Below are positions 25,675 through 33,940 of a DNA stretch of 64,000 nucleotides, piece by piece (within the stretch, counting starts at the first letter, position 1; every line of letters starts with the position of its first letter). The stretch is taken from assembly GCF_042656585.1 (NCBI RefSeq), contig NZ_JBHSPG010000022.1. The stretch is one strand, 5' to 3'. Source of the stretch: Thalassorhabdus alkalitolerans (lineage in GTDB: Bacteria; Bacillota; Bacilli; Bacillales; Marinococcaceae). Made by a program: the position numbers and the translations under genes. A model generated the notes under the pieces. The model was not told the DNA's origin and did not search any database. It saw nothing but the letters and a program-made list of their open reading frames with translations.

Positions 25675-25765
25675 TGGCAAGCGCCTCCTCTGCCCAGATA
25701 ATTCATTTCTGCCATCTATACTTGTCACTTCTATTTCCTACTGTTTCGCCTGCGAAACCTTCCTC

Positions 25766-27061
25766 TTATGTTTCTAACAAAATTTCTTTAATTCGTTGCT
25801 TTTCCTTCTCATGGCCTTTTGTCTCCAGAAGATCCACAGGAAAATACAGCTTGTGATCCGTTCTTTTTTTTCCTGATATGGCTTCGACTACATCTGATTC
25901 CCTCGATAACTCTCTAAGCTTCCCGTTTGGCATTAACAAATGAATAGGCATCCGCTCTTCTTCTTCTCCCGGCCGGTAAAAATCATAAGGAAGATCAGAG
26001 GAAAAATCAATAACAAGATAGTATTCCGGGTCAATTTCTGCTTTGCGGAACAGTTCTTGAAGTTCGCCCCATTCATTCATGACAAAGTTCTGGTCAAATT
26101 CCACGTATTTAAACAAGCGGCGGTTCATAAACCGCTGGCACAAATCTTTAAGTATAGCATCCTCTTCATCCTGCCAGGCTTGAAAGTAAAACAATACGAC
26201 TGATTCATCTAAACGAAGGTACTCTTCTAAGGTGAGGGATTCATTAAAAAAACCTTTAAAATGGGCGGGTTCCTGTTTAAAGCTGTAGCCTTTATCATAT
26301 AAAACACGTACACGACGCAATATTTTACTTAAAATAACTTCGGCGCTTCTCGTTACTGGATGAAAGTATACTTGCCAGTACATCTGATAGCGGCTCATTA
26401 TGTAATCTTCCACTGCGTGCATGCCGGTATATTTTACAACAGCCTGGTCTTCCGTAGGTCTCATTACCCGAAGGATACGTTCCATATCAAAATGGCCGTA
26501 GCTTACTCCTGTATAAAAAGCGTCCCGCTGGAGATAATCCATGCGGTCAGCGTCAATCTGACTTGATATCATGCTGACTACCAGCTTGTTAGGGTAGGTT
26601 TTTTCAATAACATCAGCAACCTGCTGGGGAAAATGATCCCCCATCCTTTTAAGAACCTGGTTGACTTCGGTGTCTCCTACAATGATTTTTCTCGTCCATG
26701 TTTCGTGGTCCGTGTGAAATACTTTTTCAAACGAATGAGAGAACGGGCCATGCCCTATATCATGAAGAAGAGCCGCACATAAACAAAGGAGCCTTTCTTT
26801 TTCATCCCAGTGAGGCCTGCCTTCGAAGCCTTCAATAATACGACGCATGATTTCATATACTCCCAGTGAGTGGTTAAAGCGCGTGTGCTCAGCACCGTGA
26901 AACGTGAGGTACGTTGTCCCAAGCTGACGGACACGACGCAGACGCTGAAATTCCTTCGTTCCAACCAGCTCCCAAATGAGTTCGTCACGCACATGGATAT
27001 AACGGTGCACCGGGTCCTTAAATACCTTTTCTTCTTTCAACGTTCGGTTGCCCTTTCCCAT
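25766..27061 (-). CDS. ywfO: HD-domain metal-dependent phosphohydrolase (YwfO-like)
   Basis: A 431-aa HD-superfamily hydrolase resembling dGTPase/SAMHD1-type enzymes. Metal ligands are in HGAEHTRFNHSLGVYEIM (His), ALLHDIGHGPFSHSFE (HD) and SQIDADRMDYLQRDA (Asp). B. subtilis YwfO and related Enterococcus protein EF1143 hydrolyse deoxynucleoside triphosphates; a nucleotide-pool role is likely (known for relatives). It is the first gene of a probable ywfO-ywgA unit and starts at ATG with MGKGNRTLKEEKVFKDPVHRYIHV, the normal family N-terminus. Confidence 0.88.
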   Translation of the reverse strand: MGKGNRTLKEEKVFKDPVHRYIHVRDELIWELVGTKEFQRLRRVRQLGTTYLTFHGAEHTRFNHSLGVYEIMRRIIEGFEGRPHWDEKERLLCLCAALLHDIGHGPFSHSFEKVFHTDHETWTRKIIVGDTEVNQVLKRMGDHFPQQVADVIEKTYPNKLVVSMISSQIDADRMDYLQRDAFYTGVSYGHFDMERILRVMRPTEDQAVVKYTGMHAVEDYIMSRYQMYWQVYFHPVTRSAEVILSKILRRVRVLYDKGYSFKQEPAHFKGFFNESLTLEEYLRLDESVVLFYFQAWQDEEDAILKDLCQRFMNRRLFKYVEFDQNFVMNEWGELQELFRKAEIDPEYYLVIDFSSDLPYDFYRPGEEEERMPIHLLMPNGKLRELSRESDVVEAISGKKRTDHKLYFPVDLLETKGHEKEKQRIKEILLET

Positions 27062-27144
27062 GGCCTACCCTTCCTTTGCCTTCGGTCTTTTTTGTTATAC
27101 CTCATTATACCTAAGATCGAAACATAGGGAAACCTGTCATTTAC

Positions 27145-27250
27145 GGTGCCTGGCACCGAAGATGGCTGTAACATTGTTTCTTACGCTTTTCCTTTTATAT
27201 CAATAATTATTGTGAGCAAATTGTTACAAAGACTTGAGGTGCCAGGCACC
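27145..27250. repeat. 106-bp element bounded by inverted GGTGCCTGGCACC palindromes
   Basis: Left palindrome 27145-27157, right one (complement form) 27238-27250. CTGTAACA lies nine bases inside the left end and TTGTTACAA eight bases inside the right end, the same internal pattern as at 20664-20771. Non-coding; between ywfO and the symporter. Confidence 0.72.
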
Positions 27251-27259
27251 CCAGCCAAA

Positions 27260-27292
27260 AAAAGACTCCTCCATTAGCGGGAGGAGTCTTTC
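27260..27292 (-). terminator. Terminator overlapping the end of the symporter gene
   Basis: AAAGACTCCTCC pairs with GGAGGAGTCTTT; the stop codon sits in the loop and the T-run lies next to the repeat element. Confidence 0.75.
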
Positions 27293-28530
27293 GCTGCTTC
27301 GATATCGGCAGAATTCTCTTTTCTGTCTTCGGATTTTGAAACAACATAAGCGCATGTTGCATCACCTGTAATATTAACCGATGTTCTGATCATATCGAGG
27401 AGACGGTCCACACCGATGATTAACGCGATTCCTTCTACAGGAAGGCCTACCTGGTTTAATACCATGGCCAGCATAATCATCCCTACCCCAGGAACACCTG
27501 CCGTGCCAATACTTGCCAATGTAGCAGTTAACACGACCATCACTAAATCTGTAAAGCCGAGCTGAACACCATATACCTGAGCAATAAACACTGTAGCTAC
27601 TGCCTGCATAATGGCAGTACCGTCCATGTTAATGGTTGCTCCCAGAGGCTGCACAAAACTACTGACCGACTTTCTTACACCCAATGCCTCCTGGGCTGTT
27701 TTCATTGATACAGGTAAAGCTGCAGCAGAGCTGGACGTACTGAAACCTAACGTCATTGCCGGGAAAAACCCTTTGTAAAAGCTTAACGGGTTTCCTTTTC
27801 CAATTAACCCAATGGCCAGGCTGTACGTAAAGACTGCATGTATAAGGAGAGCACCGATAACAGTGACAATGTACATCACCATAGAACCTAAGGCTTCTAG
27901 TCCTGCATCCCCCAATGCAGAAGCAATCAGGGCAAACGCTCCATACGGAGCGAACTTCATAACAAGGGTTACGAGGAACATGAAGATATCGTTTCCCTGT
28001 TCAAACAGTTTGACAATTCCTTCGGTTTTTTTACCCAGTTTCGCAAGGGCAATCCCAATAAAGATGGCAAAAGCAATAATTTGAAGCATTTCTCCGGCTG
28101 CCATAGCTTCAATTGGATTATCTGGAATAATTTCCAGAAGCGTATCCATAATCGGCGGTGCTTCTTCTTGTTGGAATTCTTCTTCCCCGCCGGCCTGCTC
28201 CAACAGGCCTTCCTGACCAGGCTGAACGATATACGCCAGACTCAGACCGATAACCAGGGCAATAGCCGTCGTAGCCAGGTAAAAGCCAATCGTTTTGACG
28301 CCAATCCTCCCCAGCTGTACCGGGTCATTTAATCCCGCTACCCCTAAAACAATAGAGATAAAGACAATGGGCACTACGAGCATCATGATAAGGTTGAGGA
28401 ACAGCTGTCCCACTGGAGTCAAAGCATATGTATCAAGTGCTTCGAACACGTCAGCAGGAACAAAATTCAGCCCCAAACCAACAACGACACCTAATACCAG
28501 TGCAATTAATATTTTTTTCGTTAAACTCAT
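27274..28530 (-). CDS. Dicarboxylate/amino acid:cation symporter (DAACS, GltP/DctP family)
   Basis: Sodium- or proton-coupled uptake of glutamate, aspartate or C4-dicarboxylates. A 418-aa membrane protein with the family serine-rich hairpin GFSTSSSAAALPVSMKTA near residue 280, the NMDGTAIMQ motif near residue 310, and SIGTAGVPGVGMIMLAMVL plus DRLLDMIRTSVNITGDA near the end. Start is the ATG at 28530 following GAGAGGAG; an in-frame upstream stretch to 28620 is hydrophilic and unlike the family. A strongly acidic loop (GGEEEFQQEEAPP) suits an external loop in a salt- or alkali-adapted species (inference). Exact substrate unknown. Confidence 0.88.
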   Translation of the reverse strand: MSLTKKILIALVLGVVVGLGLNFVPADVFEALDTYALTPVGQLFLNLIMMLVVPIVFISIVLGVAGLNDPVQLGRIGVKTIGFYLATTAIALVIGLSLAYIVQPGQEGLLEQAGGEEEFQQEEAPPIMDTLLEIIPDNPIEAMAAGEMLQIIAFAIFIGIALAKLGKKTEGIVKLFEQGNDIFMFLVTLVMKFAPYGAFALIASALGDAGLEALGSMVMYIVTVIGALLIHAVFTYSLAIGLIGKGNPLSFYKGFFPAMTLGFSTSSSAAALPVSMKTAQEALGVRKSVSSFVQPLGATINMDGTAIMQAVATVFIAQVYGVQLGFTDLVMVVLTATLASIGTAGVPGVGMIMLAMVLNQVGLPVEGIALIIGVDRLLDMIRTSVNITGDATCAYVVSKSEDRKENSADIEAAKDSSR

Positions 28531-28730
28531 AACTATATCTCCTCTCTCAAACGAGGGGTCTGTTTGCTTGGCTGCTTCCTTACTCCTAAATTCCTTATTT
28601 ATAAAATTTTTAAACTTCATTGCTTACTTCAGCAGCCTGAAGCCAAACCCCTTACCAAACAACCGCTATGCGGATACAGGTATTAATAAAACAAATCATT
28701 TCCTAATCTTTCCTCTTTGTCACTTAACAA

Positions 28731-28769
28731 AAAAACGGCCTGCCTTTACAACCAAAGGACAGGTCGTTC
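28731..28769 (-). terminator. Terminator after the DUF1450 gene
   Basis: AACGGCCTGCCTTT pairs with AAAGGACAGGTCGTT (two mismatches); seven T follow on the minus strand. Confidence 0.7.
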
Positions 28770-28777
28770 TTGCCTAT

Positions 28778-29002
28778 TTATGATTTCATGCGACGTTGGA
28801 CTTTTTCTAGAAGCTGCTCTTCATCAGGTGCAGCTACCGGACGATTATTTACGAACGCAAAAGACTTTTTCCGGCCAGGTCCGCAATAAGATTGACAGCC
28901 AATATCTATTGTAGCCTTTGAATCAAGCTTCTTTAGCTTTGGCAGCAATGTTTTCAAATTGGTGGCCTGGCAGTCATCACATACACGAAATTCGTTAGCC
29001 AT
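28778..29002 (-). CDS. DUF1450 protein (YuzB-like, cysteine-containing)
   Basis: A 74-aa protein with the DUF1450 pattern: FRVCDDC near the start (CxxC), then DIGCQSYCGPGRKKSFAFVNNRPV. Four cysteines in CxxC and CxxxC spacing suggest metal or iron-sulfur binding or a thiol role (inference). The chosen ATG at 29002 begins MANEFRV; a longer in-frame start at 29083 is unlike the family. Function not known. Confidence 0.75.
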   Translation of the reverse strand: MANEFRVCDDCQATNLKTLLPKLKKLDSKATIDIGCQSYCGPGRKKSFAFVNNRPVAAPDEEQLLEKVQRRMKS

Positions 29003-29252
29003 GTTCCTACCAATCCTTTCATCAGTCATTCTCCCGGAATGATTTTGCATGCTATAGTATACCACATCGTCTATTGAAAGCAATGAAAGATATTAGCATT
29101 TTATGCATTCACAAGAAAAGAAGCACCTGACCTTTATAAGTCTTTCTTGTTACAAAGCCTTGCTCATCCCCGCCATGTTATACTAAGTGAGGAGAAAATT
29201 CTTTTGCAGCAAGAACAGAAGCATCCTGAAATCCATAAAAACGAGGTACCAA

Positions 29253-30116
29253 ATGATGAATATACTAGAAAGCGCGATAAGTAATCAGTCATGGCGGTGG
29301 ATCGACCATTCAAGCTCAGGCCTTCAGTTTAATGCCCTACAGTCATTTGCCATGGATGATACGTTATGTACGAGTACCGGGGAAGGAAAATCGCCTTCCG
29401 TTTTACGGGCCTGGGTTCACTCTCCTACCATTGTTCTTGGCATACAAGACAGCAGACTGCCATCGGTCCAGGCTGGAATAAACTACTTAAAAGACCAGGG
29501 GTATGACGTGATAGTCAGAAATTCCGGAGGATTAGCGGTAGTCCTTGATGAGGGCATTCTAAACTTGTCGCTGATTATGACAGAAAAGAAGAAATTCACC
29601 ATCGACTATGGCTATGACATGATGTGGAAACTTATTCAAGAAGTATTTACAGATTCTCCAGGTAAGATTGAAGCTTACGAAGTCGAAGGATCGTATTGTC
29701 CCGGCAGCTACGATTTAAGCATCAACGGACAGAAATTTGCCGGTATATCTCAGAGAAGAATTCGCGGTGGGGCTGCTGTCCAAATTTATTTATGTATGAC
29801 AGGAAGCGGTGGGGAAAGAGCGGCCTTGTTAAAAAACTTCTATGATAAAGCTGTCGCAGGCGGAAAACCAAAATTTTCCTGGCCAAAAATCAAGCCGGAA
29901 GTCATGGCTTCCCTCTCTGAACTGTATGGAACTGAAATCACTGTAAATGATGTACTTTACCGCCTTCTTACTTTTTTTCAAAACAACGGAGCATACCTTC
30001 AAACCTCTCAGCTTACCAATGAGGAGATCCACCTTTTTGATTACCAGGTCCAGCGCGTTACGGAAAGAAATAAAAAAGCACTGGAAAGAAATAAAGATAT
30101 TTCAAATCATTTATAA
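29253..30116 (+). CDS. lipL: Octanoyl-[GcvH]:protein N-octanoyltransferase LipL
   Basis: Moves the octanoyl group from GcvH to E2 subunits in lipoate assembly. A 287-aa member of the biotin/lipoate ligase fold: WVHSPTIVLGIQDSRLP near residue 58, IVRNSGGLAVVLDEGILNLSLI near residue 90 and the catalytic cysteine in EGSYCPGSYDLSINGQKFAGISQRR near residue 150. The SYCPGSYDL block separates LipL from LplA and LipM. The ATG at 29253 follows ACGAGGTACC; a second ATG is next to it. ywfL sits near pta in B. subtilis, as here. Confidence 0.88.
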   Translation: MMNILESAISNQSWRWIDHSSSGLQFNALQSFAMDDTLCTSTGEGKSPSVLRAWVHSPTIVLGIQDSRLPSVQAGINYLKDQGYDVIVRNSGGLAVVLDEGILNLSLIMTEKKKFTIDYGYDMMWKLIQEVFTDSPGKIEAYEVEGSYCPGSYDLSINGQKFAGISQRRIRGGAAVQIYLCMTGSGGERAALLKNFYDKAVAGGKPKFSWPKIKPEVMASLSELYGTEITVNDVLYRLLTFFQNNGAYLQTSQLTNEEIHLFDYQVQRVTERNKKALERNKDISNHL

Positions 30117-30212
30117 TGAGGACGCAGGGAATTCTGATTCTAACTGGTTTGTTTACGGAAGAAGGCAGCAGCCAAGAAGCAGGAGCTGATGGTTGTTGCC
30201 AGATTCATTTAG

Positions 30213-31646
30213 TCATCCAAGTGGAAAAAGAAGTCGAAAGACGGTCCCTTTCCCTTCCTCGCTGTCAACTTCAATCTTCCCATTATGATCATTGACGATT
30301 TTATAGGTGACCATCAGGCCCAAACCGGTTCCTTTTGCTTTTGTCGTATAAAAAGGCTCCCCTATTCTTTGAAGTGTTTCTTCATTCATTCCACAGCCCT
30401 CATCCTCTACCTGGATTACTATGTCTCCCTTTTCCTTTTTAGCTGTTAACGTGATACAGCCGCCATCCTCCATCGCATCCATGCCGTTTTTAATTAAATT
30501 AATAAAAACCTGTTTCATCTGGTTACGCGTGCATTCGATCCAGCAGTCCTCTCCCAAATGAGACTGTACCGTCACATTTCTCAAAGAAGCCTCAGGCTGC
30601 AGAACATCGATAGCTTCACGAAGAATCTCTACCAGGTTATTTGCTTCCTTTTCGCTTATTGCAGGCTTTGCCAGCGTCATAAAGTCAGTTATAATTTCTT
30701 CCATTCTTTGTAGTTCTGACAAGGTAATATCTATGTAATGGGGGTTTGTTTCTTTTTCATACCTCATCAGCTGCAGGAAGCCTTTAAGGGAGGTCATCGG
30801 ATTTCTAAGCTCATGAGCTACACCTGCTGCCATTTCTCCGACAACTTTAAGCTTTTCAGCTTGCATTAACCGATCTTCAAGCGTTTTTCTATTTGTAATG
30901 TCACGGTGAATCGCTAAATGTTTGCCAGGAAGCAGGTTTGCTTTTGCGACATATTCAATAATCCGGGCCGACCCGTTAGAATGCTCAATTACATATTCTC
31001 CTTTGACTTCTCCTTTGCGGTTCAGTTCCTTTATCCAGTCCTTGTTATACGTAAAAAAACTGATTAGTTTTTGCTGTACCTTTTCTTTCGTTCTTCCAAA
31101 GATTTCGCACAAGGCTTTATTAACGTCAAAGTGTACCCCCTCATTGTTAAAAAAAGACATGCCATCTGAGGCTTCATGGAAAACAGAAAAATACAATTTT
31201 GTTTTCTCACTTTCCTCTCTTTCCCCGTGCTTTCGCTTCGTTATATCCTGAGAGGTCACGATCACTTCCGTAATCTCTCCCTCTTTAATCACAGGATGTA
31301 TGATTGTAAAAAAATAACGATCCAGGTAAAGACTCTCAAACTCCACTCTTTTCCCTTCAAAGCCGGCCGCTAAGTATTCATTCAGACGAGCGGCAATGTG
31401 CAAAGGAAAGATTTCTTCTGCAGTCTTGTTTTCCATGGCCTTCAGCTGGACGTCCAGTTCATCATCCGCTTTTCCTCCACAATACGTAAAGACAAACGTA
31501 TCCTCTTTTTTTCGGACGATACTTAATAATGAATATAATTGTTCTAAGATGAAACGGTTATCTAATAATTCCTTACTTTGAAAAGATGCACGGTCCTCAT
31601 AAATGTTAGCATCCTTTACGTAACCTCTTTGCAGTTTATCATTCAT
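30213..31646 (-). CDS. PAS-domain sensor histidine kinase
   Basis: A 477-aa cytosolic histidine kinase without membrane segments. Two PAS-like regions (about 25-135 and 150-245) precede the H-box MAAGVAHELRNPMTSLKGFLQLM near residue 265, then the HATPase N-box IKNGMDAME, G1 QVEDEGCGM and G2 KGTGLGLMVTYKIV. This layout is that of sporulation kinases (KinA/KinE type) that feed Spo0F, but the partner cannot be shown. No response regulator lies nearby, so it is an orphan kinase. The ATG at 31646 follows GGGTGA; a GTG nine bases earlier is the alternative. Confidence 0.85.
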   Translation of the reverse strand: MNDKLQRGYVKDANIYEDRASFQSKELLDNRFILEQLYSLLSIVRKKEDTFVFTYCGGKADDELDVQLKAMENKTAEEIFPLHIAARLNEYLAAGFEGKRVEFESLYLDRYFFTIIHPVIKEGEITEVIVTSQDITKRKHGEREESEKTKLYFSVFHEASDGMSFFNNEGVHFDVNKALCEIFGRTKEKVQQKLISFFTYNKDWIKELNRKGEVKGEYVIEHSNGSARIIEYVAKANLLPGKHLAIHRDITNRKTLEDRLMQAEKLKVVGEMAAGVAHELRNPMTSLKGFLQLMRYEKETNPHYIDITLSELQRMEEIITDFMTLAKPAISEKEANNLVEILREAIDVLQPEASLRNVTVQSHLGEDCWIECTRNQMKQVFINLIKNGMDAMEDGGCITLTAKKEKGDIVIQVEDEGCGMNEETLQRIGEPFYTTKAKGTGLGLMVTYKIVNDHNGKIEVDSEEGKGTVFRLLFPLG

Positions 31647-31790
31647 AGTGTTCACCCGATTATCTTTATTGTTTATTCCTGATTCAGGGATATCACCTAA
31701 AACGTACCTTTCCTTTATTCTATAGTTTTAATATTTAGAAATAAATAATAATAGTGAAATTTATAAATAAAGTTTATTGTTTATCTTTTT

Positions 31791-31806
31791 TGTTTCACGT
31801 GAAACA
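31791..31806. promoter_or_regulatory. parS chromosome-partition site (ParB/Spo0J binding)
   Basis: TGTTTCACGTGAAACA is an exact 16-bp palindrome identical to the consensus parS recognised by ParB/Spo0J. It lies intergenically, directly after the pta terminator, with no mismatch. Such sites cluster around the replication origin, so this region should be in the origin-proximal part of the chromosome. Confidence 0.9.
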
Positions 31807-31838
31807 AAAAGTCTGCCCATGTAAAATAGACAGACTTT
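31807..31838 (-). terminator. Terminator after pta
   Basis: AAAGTCTG and CAGACTTT form the stem; on the minus strand the following TTTTTGTTT runs straight into parS. Confidence 0.65.
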
Positions 31839-31842
31839 GGTA

Positions 31843-32844
31843 TTAATTGCTTGTTGTTTGTACTTTCTTTTCCATAATTCCCTGCATAGCTGTGATCAAA
31901 GCCAAGCTGTATACGTCATTCACACTGCATCCCCGGGATAGATCATTTACAGGTTTGTTCAGCCCCTGAAGAATTGGACCAATTGCATCGTATCCTCCCA
32001 ATCGCTGGGCAATTTTATAGCCAAGGTTGCCTGATTCCAGGCTTGGAAAAATAAAGACGTTTGCCTCACCTTGAAGCGGGGAGTCAGGAGCTTTTTTCTG
32101 GGCTACTGCCGGTACAAATGCTGCATCAAATTGGAACTCGCCATCTATAACAAGATCAGGACGTGATTCTTGTGCCATATTCGTTGCTTTGGAAACCTTT
32201 TGCGTTTCCTGAGAGGAAGCTGAACCTTTTGTTGAAAAGCTTAACATTGCCACTTTAGGGTCAATGTCAAATGCTTTAGCTGTTTCAGCAGTAGAAATCG
32301 CTATTTCCGCAAGCTCATCTGCATTTGGGGAGATATTAATAGCACAATCAGCAAAAACAAACTGCTTGTCTTCTTTTACCATAATGAAGACCCCAGATGT
32401 TCTTTGAATACCTGGCTTGGTTTTGATAATTTGCAACGCCGGGCGGACAGTGTCGCCAGTGGAATGGGCAGCACCACTTACCAGTCCGTCTGCATAATTC
32501 TCATAGACAAGCATTGTTCCAAAATAGTTCGCATCTAACAGCTTTTTCCTTGCTGATTCTTCTGTTTCTTTTCCCTTGCGCCGCTCTACGAAAGAAGAAA
32601 CAAGCTTATCAAAATTCACGTATGTTTTCGGGTTAAATATCTGTACGCCTTTAAGAGATACTCCAAGATCTTCTGCTTTTTCATGAATCTCTTCCTTATC
32701 CCCAACGACGATTGGTTTCACCATGTCATCTTCATGTAATTTTGATACGGCTTTTATAATCCGCTCATCATTTCCTTCTGGAAATACGATAGCCGGTTTA
32801 TGCTCTTGGACCTTGGTTTTAATTTTATTAAAGAGATCGCTCAC
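31843..32844 (-). CDS. pta: Phosphate acetyltransferase
   Basis: Interconverts acetyl-CoA and acetyl phosphate in overflow metabolism. A 333-aa single-domain Pta: IVFPEGNDERIIKAV near the start, ENYFGTMLVYENYADGLVSGAAHSTGDTVRPALQIIK in the middle, and GEFQFDAAFVPAVAQKKAPDSPLQGEANVFIFPSLESGNLGYKIAQRLG near the end. The GTG at 32844 lies eight bases after AGGAGG and gives MSDLFNKIK, as in B. subtilis; a TTG two codons earlier is too close to the site. A cre-like site lies about 145 bp upstream. Confidence 0.96.
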   Translation of the reverse strand: MSDLFNKIKTKVQEHKPAIVFPEGNDERIIKAVSKLHEDDMVKPIVVGDKEEIHEKAEDLGVSLKGVQIFNPKTYVNFDKLVSSFVERRKGKETEESARKKLLDANYFGTMLVYENYADGLVSGAAHSTGDTVRPALQIIKTKPGIQRTSGVFIMVKEDKQFVFADCAINISPNADELAEIAISTAETAKAFDIDPKVAMLSFSTKGSASSQETQKVSKATNMAQESRPDLVIDGEFQFDAAFVPAVAQKKAPDSPLQGEANVFIFPSLESGNLGYKIAQRLGGYDAIGPILQGLNKPVNDLSRGCSVNDVYSLALITAMQGIMEKKVQTTSN

Positions 32845-32985
32845 AAGCAATTCCTCCTAGTTTAAGTCTTAACACGATTTAGTCAACCTTTAGGATACTC
32901 CTCTTATTCTTAAAAATAAACCGACTTGCATAAAATAATCAAAGTATTAATTTTCTAAAGGTTTTCTTTTTTTGCCATTCTTATT

Positions 32986-32999
32986 GTTAAGCGCTTTCA
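32986..32999 (-). promoter_or_regulatory. cre-like site upstream of pta
   Basis: TGAAAGCGCTTAAC agrees with 12 of 14 positions of the CcpA cre consensus; CcpA activates pta from such an upstream site in B. subtilis. The rest of 32845-33272 is AT-rich with no further recognised feature. Confidence 0.5.
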
Positions 33000-33272
33000 G
33001 ACACTCGAGGGTGGTTTTTAAATAATAACCTTTGTTATATTAATGCATTTATATGAATAATAATACTATAATCACTTTCATTTTTATTAGCTGCTCTTTC
33101 CTATACCTGAATCACATTTTCCTTGAGCCTTGTTTACGTATTCTCTACCCTGTTTTCTCCTTTCTTAGTCTTCCCTGAATTGTTTTTTCCATGAAAGCGA
33201 ATCACTTTAGCACCCCTTACTCTTCCCTATGGTAAAATGGAAAAATAACGGCAACTACAGGGAGGGGAAAAA

Positions 33273-33866
33273 ATGAGCCCAAAAGTGGGGATGGAACCCA
33301 TCAGACGCAAACAAGTCATAGAGGCTGCGAAAGCCTGCATGCTTTCTAAAGGGTTTGATCACTTTTCTATTAAGGATGTAGCAGAAAAAGCTCAGCTAAG
33401 CACAGGGGTGATTTACCACTATTTTAAAAATAAGCAGGACCTCTATGTACATGTCCTGAAGGACTCCTTTGGGGAAACGGAACTTATGGTTAGAGAGGCT
33501 GTGACTAAAGAGAACAGCTACCGGGATAAGTTCTCTGCTTATTTAGAAGTGGTGGCTGCCGTTCCTGAGGACAACCCTGATTTTTATATCATCCTTTTAA
33601 ATTACCTTGCCCAGTCTCCTTACAATGATGATGTGAAACAAATCATCTCTAAATTCCTGATTAACCTTCAGGGCTTTATTGAAGACATTCTTCAACATGG
33701 CGTGAATGAAGGACGGCTTACACCATTAGAGCAAAAAACAATTTCTCAGATGATTACAAGCCAGGCGATGGGTCTTGCTTTTCAGGGGATGCTCCTGCCC
33801 CAGGAAGAAAGGAGCAGCGTGTTAAAAGATGAATTCATAAGAATTTTCAAACAATATGTTGATTAA
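33273..33866 (+). CDS. TetR-family transcriptional regulator
   Basis: A 197-aa repressor. The helix-turn-helix is FSIKDVAEKAQLSTGVIYHYFKNKQDLY near residues 28-55; the C-terminal two thirds form the helical ligand-binding domain. GGGAGGGG precedes the ATG. Followed in the same direction by a FadH-like reductase and an enoyl-CoA hydratase; a 22-bp palindrome lies 38 bp after its stop, in their promoter. It therefore probably represses those two genes with an acyl-CoA or related ligand (inference). It is not close to B. subtilis FadR in its N-terminus. Confidence 0.82.
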   Translation: MSPKVGMEPIRRKQVIEAAKACMLSKGFDHFSIKDVAEKAQLSTGVIYHYFKNKQDLYVHVLKDSFGETELMVREAVTKENSYRDKFSAYLEVVAAVPEDNPDFYIILLNYLAQSPYNDDVKQIISKFLINLQGFIEDILQHGVNEGRLTPLEQKTISQMITSQAMGLAFQGMLLPQEERSSVLKDEFIRIFKQYVD

Positions 33867-33887
33867 TACCTGGCTTGTTCCTATAAT
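33859..33887 (+). promoter_or_regulatory. SigA-type promoter for the fadH-like operon
   Basis: TTGATT at 33859-33864 and TATAAT at 33882-33887, spacer 17 bp, overlapping the end of the tetR gene. Confidence 0.6.
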
Positions 33888-33892
33888 GTACT

Positions 33893-33906
33893 TGAAAGCG
33901 TTTTTA
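33893..33906 (+). promoter_or_regulatory. cre-like CcpA site at the fadH-like promoter
   Basis: TGAAAGCGTTTTTA matches 13 of 14 consensus positions and lies at the predicted transcription start, where CcpA binding would repress. Confidence 0.55.
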
Positions 33907-33925
33907 TAATGAATATTCAATATAA
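33904..33925. promoter_or_regulatory. 22-bp palindrome, probable TetR operator
   Basis: Arms TTATA.TGAAT and ATTCA.TATAA around the centre, one mismatch per arm, directly downstream of the promoter and before the fadH-like start. Best candidate for the site of the adjacent TetR protein. Confidence 0.5.
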
Positions 33926-33940
33926 AACAGGAGGCTGATT

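Noticed and set aside
33190..33205. Another cre before the TetR gene
   Set aside because: TGAAAGCGAATCAC matches too few consensus positions (about 10 of 14).
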